Source: Hymenolepis diminuta (Eukaryota; Platyhelminthes; Cestoda; Cyclophyllidea; Hymenolepididae). Taken from it: a stretch of DNA of 64,000 bases. Made by a program: the position numbers and the translations under genes. The stretch is taken from the NCBI GenBank assembly GCA_900708905.1, contig CAADRB010000040.1, positions 271,576-335,575 of the forward strand, written 5' to 3'. Positions 1 through 10,102 of this stretch are shown here, piece by piece. The number at the start of each line of letters is the position of its first letter. Positions within the stretch are counted from its first letter, which is position 1. The notes beneath the pieces were generated by a model. It was not told the DNA's origin, did no database searches, and worked only from the letters and a program-made list of their open reading frames with translations.

Positions 1-870
1 ATAGAAGAAATATTGGGAACGGGGGAAAATAATTATCATTTCTTCTAACAATTTGCATACAAGGTGATAAGTTCGTAGTAATTTTGCAACATAGCCGTTG
101 CTTAAGTCATCTATCAATTTGTTTTAATTCACATTCCTAATCTGTGATTCATCCATCTGCTCGTACCTTCTTCCTGCTCGTTCTCTTTGTCTCCTTCAAC
201 ATTGCTTATTCGCTAAAGTTTAACAATCTTCTCTATTCTTCGCTTGTGACTCTAGTGGCAGCTTCTTGGTAAGATTCAGTGGAGACTTGCCAGCTATTAC
301 CATTCTAGGTACAGTTTTCACTTCAATGCAAGAACGTAAACATTTGTTGAGTATTGGTGTTTTGATAGGTAGTAGCTAAGTAACCAACATGATGTGAAGA
401 CGTGTAACTTAACTAATGCTTTTCTTTTTATTAAGAAATTACAGGAGTTTATAATTACCTCTGATCTATGGAACTGATTGACTACTTGGTTAGTGAGTAA
501 TATATCAATGAGGTGTGAACACGGAAGAAAAGTAAATGAATATTTCACTACGTGAATACGGATTTCTGTCCACATGATTTTATGAATTCTGCTCAGTCAT
601 TGAGAATATTTAATTGTCCTTCCTGTCGGTACTAAATATATATTTGGCTATATCAGTCAATGTGCAATTTATATTGGGGATTGCTTAGGTATCTGATTGG
701 GCACCAGTGAGGGTACTTGACGCCCAAGTATGGTAACGAAAGGTTTATAATAGAAAAATCTAGTGGACTTTTAAGAAATTCCTTTCCGTTCGCCTTTGTT
801 CCTCCCTCCTTCTAAATCTAACAGATGAATGGTTTTTTAGTGAAATTTCTAGCCGTTTTTTTTTCTGCAG
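1..870. other. No exon recognised; probable STX5 intron
   Basis: I recognise no coding exon, RNA gene or mobile element here. The stretch ends in a pyrimidine-rich tract and CTGCAG at 865-870, a good 3' splice site for the syntaxin exon that follows. The simplest reading is that this is the intron before the last STX5 exon. The short minus-strand open frame at 318-575 is AT-rich and resembles nothing I know. Confidence 0.55.
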
Positions 871-1230
871 GATGAAACCGAAGCTCTCCTAATTTCTGAT
901 AAATCGTATCCTTGTCAACAACAGCAACAACAGATGGTTGTGCGACAGCGAGAAGCCTCGTCGGCAAATGCAACGGCGATTCGTCGCACAGAAGCCACGA
1001 TTGTTCAACTCGGTCAAATCTACGAACAATTTGCCTTCCTTGTTCGTGAACAAGCCGATGTCGTTATGCGTATCGATGGGAATGTTGAAGACGCTGCTGC
1101 CAATGTCGACTTCGCTCATGGCTCTCTGGTGGAATTTTTGCGATATGTCTCCAATCGTCGGGCTTTTATGTTCAAATTCTTTGCCATTCTCTTAGTTATC
1201 TTCTGCCTTTTCGCTATCTTCAAGCGTTGA
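871..1230 (+). CDS. STX5: Syntaxin-5 (Golgi Qa-SNARE), C-terminal exon, partial
   Basis: This is the last exon of a syntaxin-5-type Qa-SNARE, which drives fusion of ER-to-Golgi and intra-Golgi vesicles. It opens phase 0 after CTGCAG and gives 119 residues before TGA. A glutamine run (residues 16-21 of the exon) leads into the SNARE helix; 'IVQLGQIYEQFAFLVREQAD' matches the family's 'IVELG.I.QQLA.MV.EQ' pattern, and the zero-layer Gln is in 'VREQAD' (exon residue 61). 'RIDGNVEDAA' follows, then a C-terminal membrane anchor 'FKFFAILLVIFCLFAIF'. The Habc domain and N-terminus lie outside the window or in unseen upstream exons. AATAAA lies 25 nt after the stop. The METTL1 ATG is only 110 bp downstream on the same strand. 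Assignment to STX5 rather than another Qa-SNARE is from the helix pattern. Confidence 0.88.
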   Translation, partial: DETEALLISDKSYPCQQQQQQMVVRQREASSANATAIRRTEATIVQLGQIYEQFAFLVREQADVVMRIDGNVEDAAANVDFAHGSLVEFLRYVSNRRAFMFKFFAILLVIFCLFAIFKR

Positions 1231-1254
1231 TTTGATTACTTTACGATTCTGTCT

Positions 1255-1260
1255 AATAAA
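1255..1260 (+). terminator. Poly(A) signal AATAAA of STX5
   Basis: A canonical AATAAA lies 25 nt after the syntaxin-5 stop and about 75 nt before the METTL1 splice acceptor. This close spacing is what an SL trans-spliced polycistron would show. Confidence 0.6.
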
Positions 1261-1317
1261 TCTTTGTCAAAATGTTTACTTATAATATTTCAATAGCTGT
1301 GATTACATATAAATTAA

Positions 1318-1335
1318 TTTTGGCATACATTTCAG
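1318..1335 (+). promoter_or_regulatory. Splice acceptor just before METTL1 ATG, probable trans-splice site
   Basis: A T-rich stretch ends in TTTCAG at 1330-1335, five bases before the METTL1 ATG at 1341. No upstream METTL1 exon is visible in the 110 bp after the STX5 stop. A spliced-leader acceptor is the natural reading. A leader ending in AUG would be out of frame here, so the genomic ATG should be used. Confidence 0.55.
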
Positions 1336-1340
1336 TACAT

Positions 1341-4300
1341 ATGACTTCAGCAGCAGAAAACCAGGAGGTTGCGAAACTTCCACAGAAGCGACTCTACAGA
1401 CAGAGAGCTCATTGTAATCCTTGGTCAGATCATTCCCTAGACTATCCTGTCAGACCGGATCTGTTTCAATGGGGAGTGCTTTTTGATGGGAAAGAAGAAC
1501 CGCCGGTTACTATGGTTGACATAGGATGCGGTTATGGTGGACTTCTATTCCGCCTCTCTATCCAGTTTCCTCTTGCTCGGATTGTCGGCATGGAGATCCG
1601 ACTCAAGGTCGTTGACTATGTGCAGGTAAATGGTTAATGAGTTCGATTTGTCTTTTTTCTATTTAATTGTTTGAGCAGTGTTGATATTATAATATGTTTT
1701 GTTTATTTGACAATGTGGTGCTTTTTTAGTATTGTTATGCCTAGTTGATAAAATTTATCCACAAAATTTCGTATCTAAGCTGAATTGGGCATAACTATAG
1801 GCTTTTCACCAAATATATGGCAAAGAATTAGGAATTTAATGATTACGAATCTGAAGGGTAAAAAAATTTTGGTGATTGAATCTTAAAGTCACCCGAATAT
1901 TATCGATTAGACTTCAATTTGAAGGCTGTTACGCGGAGGGTTGTATTGACTGCAAATTCGCATTCGCGAGCTTTTGGTCACAGCCACATGTTTCATGAAT
2001 CTGAAGGATGATCCCGTCATCTCCGTAATATCGGCTGAATTCCCATGGACTCATCATAAATCTCTCCAAAAGTGAGATTGGGCAAAATACCTTATCTTTT
2101 CTTGGCCATACCCTATCTGCCAGAGGTTTCCGACCAACTGATCAAAAAGTAAAGGAGAATCAACAATTCTCACAACCGCTCACAGAACTTCTAAAGTCCA
2201 CGAAGGCCAATTTCTTCCCCCTCCTGAAGCTGTAATTGCCTTCATAGAAGTTAAAATCCTATTAACGGGATGCTTAACACTCGCATATCAAGACCCGGAA
2301 CGCTATCCACAGACGCTTCACAGGTCGCCGTCGGCACAGTTCTCGAACAAAGGACAGGAAATATTGTGTGACCCCTTGCTTTTACCTCTGCCAAATTAAT
2401 GCCCACTCAAACACGTTACAACACTTTCGGGGATAGGGATTTTGGCGGTCTACAAGGTGGTGAAACATTTCCGGTATCTCCTGGAAGGTTGCCAATTCAT
2501 GATCCCCATTGACCACAAGTAGTTGACTTATGCCAGTCGAGTCAGCTCTGATCGCTATTCTCCACGTGAAATCCGGCACCTCGATTACGTTTTGCAGTTC
2601 ACTAACGACATCAGACACATTAAAGGCTGGAAAAATAGTCACTGATTGTCTTTCTTGAATTGATGTCGAAGCAGTAACAAAAGCCGTTGATTTTCATTCC
2701 GAAACCGTCCGATTTCACTTCAATTAAAAGATATTCCTTTGTGCACAGCTCCCGGTCTGATAGCATGTGATGTTTCAACAGGTTTACCAAAATCTTTTGA
2801 CCCAAAAGCTTTCTGACTCCAGATTTTCGTATCTCTTCACAATCTCACACACCCTGGCAAACGGGCAACGGCAAAACTTATCACTGATCGTTTCGTCTAG
2901 CCATCTTGTGGCAAGGACATTGCAAATTGGACGAAGACTTGCTAAGCGTGCCAGCGAGCGAAAGTTGATAAGCACACTAAAGCCTTACTCGGAACATCTC
3001 CACTATCGGATTCCAGACTTGACCACGTCCTTATTGATATATTTGGTCTTATCCCACTCTCTAATGATTTCTCCTATCTCCTAATTTGTGTTGACCGTTT
3101 CTCTTGATGGCAAGACGCTTTTCCTATGCGTAATTTGGCTGCTGAAACCATCGCCAGAACCTTCACAGAGAGGTGGATTGCTACATTCGGCGTGCTATCT
3201 ACCATAACTACAGACCGCGGAACACAATTTGAGTCTCATCTCTTTTCTGAATTAACTGATCTTCTTGAAACCAATCGGATTCGCACAACTGCCTATCACC
3301 CACAGGCTAACGGTCACCGTCAACTGAAAGCAACCCTTACCACACATTGTACACCTGAGAGATGGACAGAAGTCCTTCCTTTGGTCCTCCTTGGCATTCG
3401 AACAGCTGTCAAAGAAGACCTTAACTGCTCCGCTGCAGAAATGATTTTTGGAGTTCCTCTCAAACTCCCCGGCCAGTTTTTATCCCTTTCTAACAACTCT
3501 TTTTGGCCAAACCCTATAAATTATGTAGAACGTCTACGCTCTCACATGCAAAATCTACAAGCCCTCCCGACCCGTCCTATCTCTAATCCCATTTTCATTC
3601 CCACTGATTTAAAAACCTGCTTCCTTGTTTTCTTTCGCCATGATGCTGTTCGTAGGCCTCTCCAACCGATTTATTATGGCCCTTTCAAGGTCCTTCAAAG
3701 AGGTGAAAAGACTCACTATCCTTCAAAATGGCAAAGATCTGTTGTTTCAATTGATCACGTAAAACGTACCTACCTTGACAAGCTAGTAACTGTGTTTCAT
3801 CCAAACCCTGCAATTAAGGAAGCAGGAAAATCAATACTAGTTACTCGTAGTGGAAGACATGTACGCTTCCCAGATTGTTACAAGGTTTGAAAACGATTAC
3901 CCACTATGTTTCCTTTCCGATTCCTTCCGTCCCTCAGTTACTTCCTACAGCCTTTCGAAGAGCATGATGTTTGGTTTGAACAAGACAATTACAATGGACC
4001 AATTCAGTCAGACATTTTGTCGCCTTTACGTACCTAATGGCTGGGAGGAGGCTGAAGGATAAATCTTCATAGTTATGCATCGATTTGTGAGAATAAAGTA
4101 AGATTAAAGTCATATGATTTGCTGGGTCCATCCTGTGCGAAATTTGGTGTGCTCTCTTACATTTAAAATAGCTTTAACTGACACCTCTACCCGTTCATCT
4201 CTGTAATATGATACGGGTCAAAGTGGTATGATCAACCATTCAACTAAATCGATTTGTTAACAAGCTCTGACTATCGTAGACACGAACTCATCCTGAAATT

Positions 4301-5442
4301 TAGGAATTGAGTCGTAAAAATGAAGCTTTAGAATTAATGCAGGTATTACAACGTCAATTATATCTTTTATGGTAAAGATGTCAACTCAATACTTTTAGAA
4401 TGTAAGACTTGATATCCTGTCTTCATTATGTTCTCTTATCTAGTCCACGTTTTATTTCTTACTGGGCAATTTTACTATTATGTGTTCGGGTGCTAGCATA
4501 GATTATAATTGATTTAGCTTTTTCATGAGTAATAGTAATGACTATTTTCTGGCTATTTGGTCCATTTTAATTGTAACCCTAGTTGAATTTCATAATTCTA
4601 GTTGATGGTCTGCTGAATATTTGTGCCGGTCAGGTTGTGCTCAATAATCTTGTTTTGGATATAATAAATATTGATGTACTTGTAAGGAAAAAAGCTCAAA
4701 CGAAATACTCTCCTTTTTAACTAAGTCATTCTATTTGTCGGTTTTAGTCAATTCAAGTTCACTTTCTTTTGGATTGAAGTTAATTTAAAATCCTTTAAAG
4801 AGCTCCTAATTTCAATTTTATTTCAGTTTAAAAAATCGTTCTTATTTATCTGACGGACTTTTTATTACCTCTAGGCAAAAATCAAAGCTCTTCGTCAGAA
4901 TCACCCCGGAAACTATCAGAACATTGCTTGCATTCGAACCAACGCTATGAAATATCTTCCCAATTTCTTTAAAAAGGCAAGGTCTCACGCCCACGCACTT
5001 ATCAGTAAATCTTACTCCATATTATGTCAGCTAATTATTGTCTTTTCTCTAGGGCCAATTGGAAAAGATGTTCTTCCTCTATCCAGATCCCCATTTCAAG
5101 CGTCATAAGCACAAATGGCGTATAATTAGCCTAGCTCTTCTCACCATCTACGCGTATGTACTTCGGCCCGGTGGTCGTATCTACACCATGACTGACGTGC
5201 CAGAATTGGCTGAGTGGATGGAGACCAAAATGTCAGCACATCCACTTTTCCGTCGATGTCATCACTTGACTCTCCCTGACGACTCGAAGACGGGAGCTGT
5301 GGAGAAGGCATCAGTAGAAGATGAGACTGTGGGACTCCTAGAATGCGGGGTCACCGAAGAGGGTCTGAAAGCAGCAAGGGAGGGTCGTGGCTCAACTATT
5401 TCTGTATTTGAACGAGTTCCTGATCCATCTATGGACGAATGA
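1341..5442 (+). CDS. METTL1: tRNA (guanine-N7-)-methyltransferase, catalytic subunit
   Basis: Exons are 1341-1625, 4875-4976 and 5053-5442, giving 258 residues (human about 276). The enzyme makes m7G46 in tRNAs, working with a WDR4 partner. Exon 1 has the family N-terminus '[10 protein letters not shown]' (15-24) and the SAM-binding loop '[11 protein letters not shown]' (59-69), followed by 'GMEIR'. Exon 2 holds '[17 protein letters not shown]'. Exon 3 holds the signature '[16 protein letters not shown]' with the presumed catalytic Asp141. All joins keep phase 0. The spacer before the SAM loop is shorter than in human. Intron 2 (76 bp) uses a GC donor (AAG|GCAAGG); the nearby GT would break the frame. 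Intron 1 (3.25 kb) carries a dead Gypsy copy. The start is the ATG after a TTTCAG acceptor, 110 bp from the STX5 stop. Confidence 0.95.
2080..3890 (+). pseudogene. Decayed Ty3/Gypsy LTR-retrotransposon pol fragment
   Basis: This lies in METTL1 intron 1, in the sense orientation. In changing frames with stops it shows the end of reverse transcriptase ('[18 protein letters not shown]', then 'QPLTELLK'), RNase H ('[11 protein letters not shown]', '[15 protein letters not shown]' near 2540-2600) and integrase. The integrase has a first Asp near 'HVLIDIFG', a stop inside 'CVDRFS*WQ', then a 254-codon open frame from 3126 with '[10 protein letters not shown]' and '[11 protein letters not shown]'. 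The next residues are 'HRQLK': the usual segment carrying the catalytic Glu is deleted. The C-terminal part matches Gypsy ('[12 protein letters not shown]', '[11 protein letters not shown]'). No flanking LTR was identified. It cannot be active. Confidence 0.9.
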
Positions 5443-5636
5443 ATATGTTAACAAAGATCTTTTGTAATTAATTAACCTTGTTTTTGGAAGGATGGTTTTT
5501 GGATGTCGATAGGTCGCTTTTAAAAGATTAATTTAAGTTAAAATCAGCTCGTTGAAATTGTTCTAGTGCTGATATCTTAGCATTTCTATGAGGTTCTAGC
5601 GATTTCCGTTAAAGCCGACCTTTTGATTGCTATATC

Positions 5637-5745
5637 ACCACTGGCATAGTGGTAGTTGCTCTGTTTTCTAAAATTTACTATGATTACAGTTGCTGAGACC
5701 CAGCAGAGTGCTGGTAACATAATTCGGGTTCAAATAGCCTGTCCT
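5637..5745 (+). repeat. tRNA-like sequence, possible SINE head
   Basis: An A-box-like TGGCATAGTGGT (5641-5652) is followed about 76 bp later by a B-box-like GGGTTCAAATA (5728-5738), the order of an internal RNA polymerase III promoter. The spacing is longer than in a plain tRNA and I see no clean cloverleaf, so a tRNA-derived SINE or tRNA relic is more likely than a working tRNA gene. Confidence 0.4.
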
Positions 5746-8700
5746 CTATCCTTGTTAAGAAAGAGTTCTGTTTTTATGTAACTTTGATATGTGTGATCGA
5801 TTGGTAATCTATTTAGACAGTAGTAGATCTGTGAGTAGATTTTAGTTTCAGATGCGAGCCTTGAGTAATTGTGAGTGAAAAACTCTGTATTCAAGGCAAG
5901 AATTTCGTTCTCAAAAATTTATAACTTCGTTCAATGTAAAACCGAGCCAAAATTCCTAAATTTCTACTAAATAGCAGGAAAGGTAGAGGAAGAAAACAGC
6001 AAATTCTAGTTGATTTTTTCCGAAATATTAGCACAGTTTACCATAAAGTAGTGATCGAAAATTTAACAAAAGGGTGCAGTCACAAGATGGAAACGTCAGA
6101 TATTCGACAATTTTTATTTTCATCTTGACACCTCCCTCTTAGGCTACTTCTTATTCGTAGGACATCAATTTCAAGTTCATCAGAAGTATACTGGTTTGTC
6201 GTTATGCTGTCGTTTTGGAACTCATCTATGGATTTAATTCGTTTCTTGTTCCAAAAGTTTAAGTAGCCAACAGTTGGTAAAGTGGAATTGATTTTGGAGC
6301 TGATCTGGTAGGTAGTTATCTTCAGTATATCCTCTTTTTCTAAAAAAAAGCATTCCTGGAGATTCCGAGAGCATTCGGTTGTAGCTTGACCTTCAAGACA
6401 AGTTGCGAAATAGATGTAAACTTTGGTTTTCCAGAACGAATTTATTTACATATTTCTTTATTTCACACTTCTTGTTCATCGTGTATCAATCTTTATACTA
6501 AAAGAATTGTTTGTTAGTATAGTCTAGAGAAATAATTTTATTTATTCTTTTTCTTTTTTTATCTGTAAAGTGCCAAGTTCCACAAAGAAGACTTCGTCTT
6601 TTGGACGGCTATACGATTCTCCCTAGTTCTCCAAAATTATTTAATTTTACATTTTGAATTAGCAGGTTCGACTTATCGTTAGAAAATGCAGAAGTGAAGT
6701 TCTTGGTTTGACCTGTCTAGTCTCTAAAACCATTAAAATCGCCCCTTAAGCTAATTAAAATTAGTAAGAGTGAAGTGAAGATGAATTATCAAAGAAAAGA
6801 AGACAAAACAGCAAACAATGTGGCAAGTATTTTTCTATGTTGATTAGCGAAAAAAATAAAATCTCCATCCTCATGGACCAAATCTGCTTATCCTATTTCC
6901 AATTTAAAATATTTTATAAAAGCCTACTCATTCGCTAATTATAGTTCAACTTTGCGTCAAAGAAGAAAAATTAATACTGATACAAGAATATTTTTTAAAT
7001 ATTTCGCTCTTACTTAAATCTGCTATATTCTCCTTGAGTCAATAATTTATGCAAATTTTTGAAGGTTGCAAATTGAAATAGTTTAGTGCCTATCTGACTA
7101 ACTAACCAAGTAAACAATTAATAATTATTTTTAAAAGCTTAGCTTTCATCCTTAAAAGGTTTTATAAATTGTAATGAAAAACTCGAGCACATTAAATCAT
7201 TTTTTATTAAAAAGTTGGCAAAAGTGAAGTCATTGAGAAGATTCAGCCCTTTCTTTAATTGAAAGAATAAACTAAGATAATGTACGCTGATTTGAAACTG
7301 GACGCATGAGACTTTGAATAACTACACATAACAGGCGTTGAGGCGAGTCTGCTAATGTTGAGTAAGATTCCCAGATATTCCTTTCGGGAATTTCACAAAT
7401 CTTCCAAATTTTTGTCTCAATTATGGATTTCGTGGCCTCTCGATATCGAAAATGTGAATCATTCCACAGCATGTGGACTTATTTTCAGCTGAAATATGGA
7501 CGATAATTCTGATAATAGCAATATTTAAAACATTAGTTTGGCATGACTTTATGCGCAACATACCGTGTTGAAAGGAAACAAACTTTCCAGTTCTCAAATC
7601 GCATCTGGTCGTTTTTGAAATCAAGAAGGAATTGCGTGCATCTTGACATCATAATCGTACACACATAAGAAAGATCTCTTTAATTAGAGATTTTAATATT
7701 GACCTCTACTGGGGCTCAAAAGCCATTTGCCATCAGATTCAATGCAACTTGAAGATATTTTACATTAAAATTACCACTAATTAGTCAAGAATGAACATAT
7801 TCCAAGTAATGCAGAGATTATAATGATTCATCTCAAAAGTTCACATGGTGTTCTGTAAACGACAGATCAAATCTCTCAATTAATGTATAAAAACAATCAA
7901 AATGGTGCCTTACTTTAATAGACGTTAAAGCGCTTTCCAATTATTGCACTCCATATTCTGACGATTCCATCCCATCTACCACTTAAAAATAAAAGCAACT
8001 TTCAGCGGGAGTGTGGGGCTTAGATAACGGTGTTGTGACTGCAAGACGGGGGATTCAGTTTGTGTGTTCGTTAAGCATATGTATTCTGGGAAATTACTTT
8101 CCATAAAATTGATATATGAATATTACATCATCCTTTGCGCCAGCGACAAGAAGTGGAGGCTGACTTGTGGCTAGAATGATAAGCACCCTCGTATAGGAAT
8201 CCCCATGCTTTTAATTGTTTTGATAATAGTCCAGTTAAATCCATTATGACGATTTCATTGTAAGACGGAATAATCGCCCCTTGAATATATGCTAGAATGG
8301 GATTCTGGCTCTTTTCATTTTTGATGACATTGAAGATTTGATAGAATATTATATAATATGCCCAAAACCACAGATTGTTTATTGTTTCAAGATGAGTGGT
8401 TTCCAGTAAGAGTGGAAATTGAAAAATATTTAGCTAAAATACACTTTTTGAATGCTACCGCCTCAACATTTTCCCTAAAATTAATTTAAAATCACACTTG
8501 ATCTGCCCCACTTTAAATCGTATCATTCGACCATAAGTGAGGTCGGTCAAGGTCACGCTATCAATATACTTAGCTTAAGAAAACACCAATTCTTAAACAC
8601 ATATTAATTTTTCATTTTCTCAAGACAAATGTGAGATTTCAATCCAAGTTAAACTTACATATAGCAATTTCATAAAGTCGATCTTGCCGTTCGGCCATTT

Positions 8701-10075
8701 ATTTTCGACCTCTTTTCTCGCATAATTGCACTTTTCCATGTGTGGTCAGGCATTCTACTGTCTTTGTTCCATTCTTTCCAAAGATTTAAAAGGGCGGGAT
8801 ACTCAAAATTTCGACATTTTGGAATGTTTGTTGGTTCCCAACGCTTATAATATTCTGTCAGTTCATTCTAATGTGGCGATGTTTAAAAATTAGTAGAAAT
8901 AAGAATATAATTGAAAGTGTTGAATAAACTCAAAACCAGATTTGAATACAAATAATTCACAAGTGAGACATATCTCTGCACATCTTATCAAGGCACCTCC
9001 ATCAAGATTATCGGAGATATTTATATATTACGAGTCGAGGCAAACGATTTAAGTCGGGGTTAGTGAAGAGTTCGGCTGAATTTATTCATTCATTTCTGTT
9101 AAAGAAACAGAAGGCCCGGATAAAAATTAATTAATTTCATATCAGGGATAGAAATAAAGCTCAAATCTTTAGACCTGCATTCTCATTACACTAACTGAAG
9201 TCACCGAAATCTTCTTATTGTCATTTATTAAGAATGCACAATAAAATTCCCATTCTCTCACACTATGGTGTAAAGACCAATTCTCAGATAAAAATGCCAG
9301 GGTCTATAATGTAAAAGATTATATGTCCTAATCGATTATCCCCACTTACGTTAATAAAGTAAATGCAAATGAATCGGTCAGTTTGAACAAATTCTGAACA
9401 TTATGTAATAGATATTTGTTCTACTATGAGTAATATTATAAATATAGTAGTGCAATTTATTTCAGTTTTCTCACGCCAGAATTTTGTCCACTTTAGAATT
9501 TTGCGCTCATTAGAGTTTTAATTTTATGATATTACCCTTCTGTCTTTCCTTATTCCTCGTTGGATCTCTGTTAAATCGATATTTCTAGGTCCTAGAAAAG
9601 AAAGGTCATTAGTTGCTACTGTTACAAAGAATAAATTGCAAACCAATATGTACAATTTAAAAATACATTTAGGTTAAAAGATGAAATTCTTAATGATTGC
9701 TGTCTCTTCATTTTACAATTATATTCCAGCTTTCAGTAGTTAAAATTGATATCCTTATTCTCATAATGTTTTTCATGCCCGCTGAGGGAAGCGTTGAGAC
9801 TCGTCTTGGATAGGTAGAGTTGTGTTGTGTAAAATTCGCCCTCCATTCCTCTTAATGACCAGACTTAATCTTTGAAGTGTTTCATACACATTCCTTGACT
9901 TTTCAGAATGAGAATTAATAGGCGAGTCTAATAAGGCTATAAGAAAGAAGGTCTACTGGAGTTCACTTCTTTCAGTACCAGTTCATTCTGACAAAGTAAA
10001 TTCAGCTTAGTTTCAAAGTCTGCGCTGGACTATTATAGAGTCAAATGTATCATGATTCTGAATTCACCCAGAAAC

Positions 10076-10102
10076 CCGGGGTGGGGGAGGGGAGTGAAGG
10101 GA
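10076..10102 (+). other. G-rich run with G-quadruplex pattern
   Basis: Four G-tracts (GGGG, GGGGG, GGGG, GGG) lie within about 25 bases, with loops of 1, 1 and 6 bases. This satisfies the usual G3+N1-7 quadruplex rule and stands out in AT-rich DNA. No gene lies nearby. Confidence 0.6.

Noticed and set aside
1272..1340. Upstream extension of the METTL1 reading frame
   Set aside because: The frame is open, but a good AG acceptor at 1334-1335 and the family N-terminus both point to the ATG at 1341.
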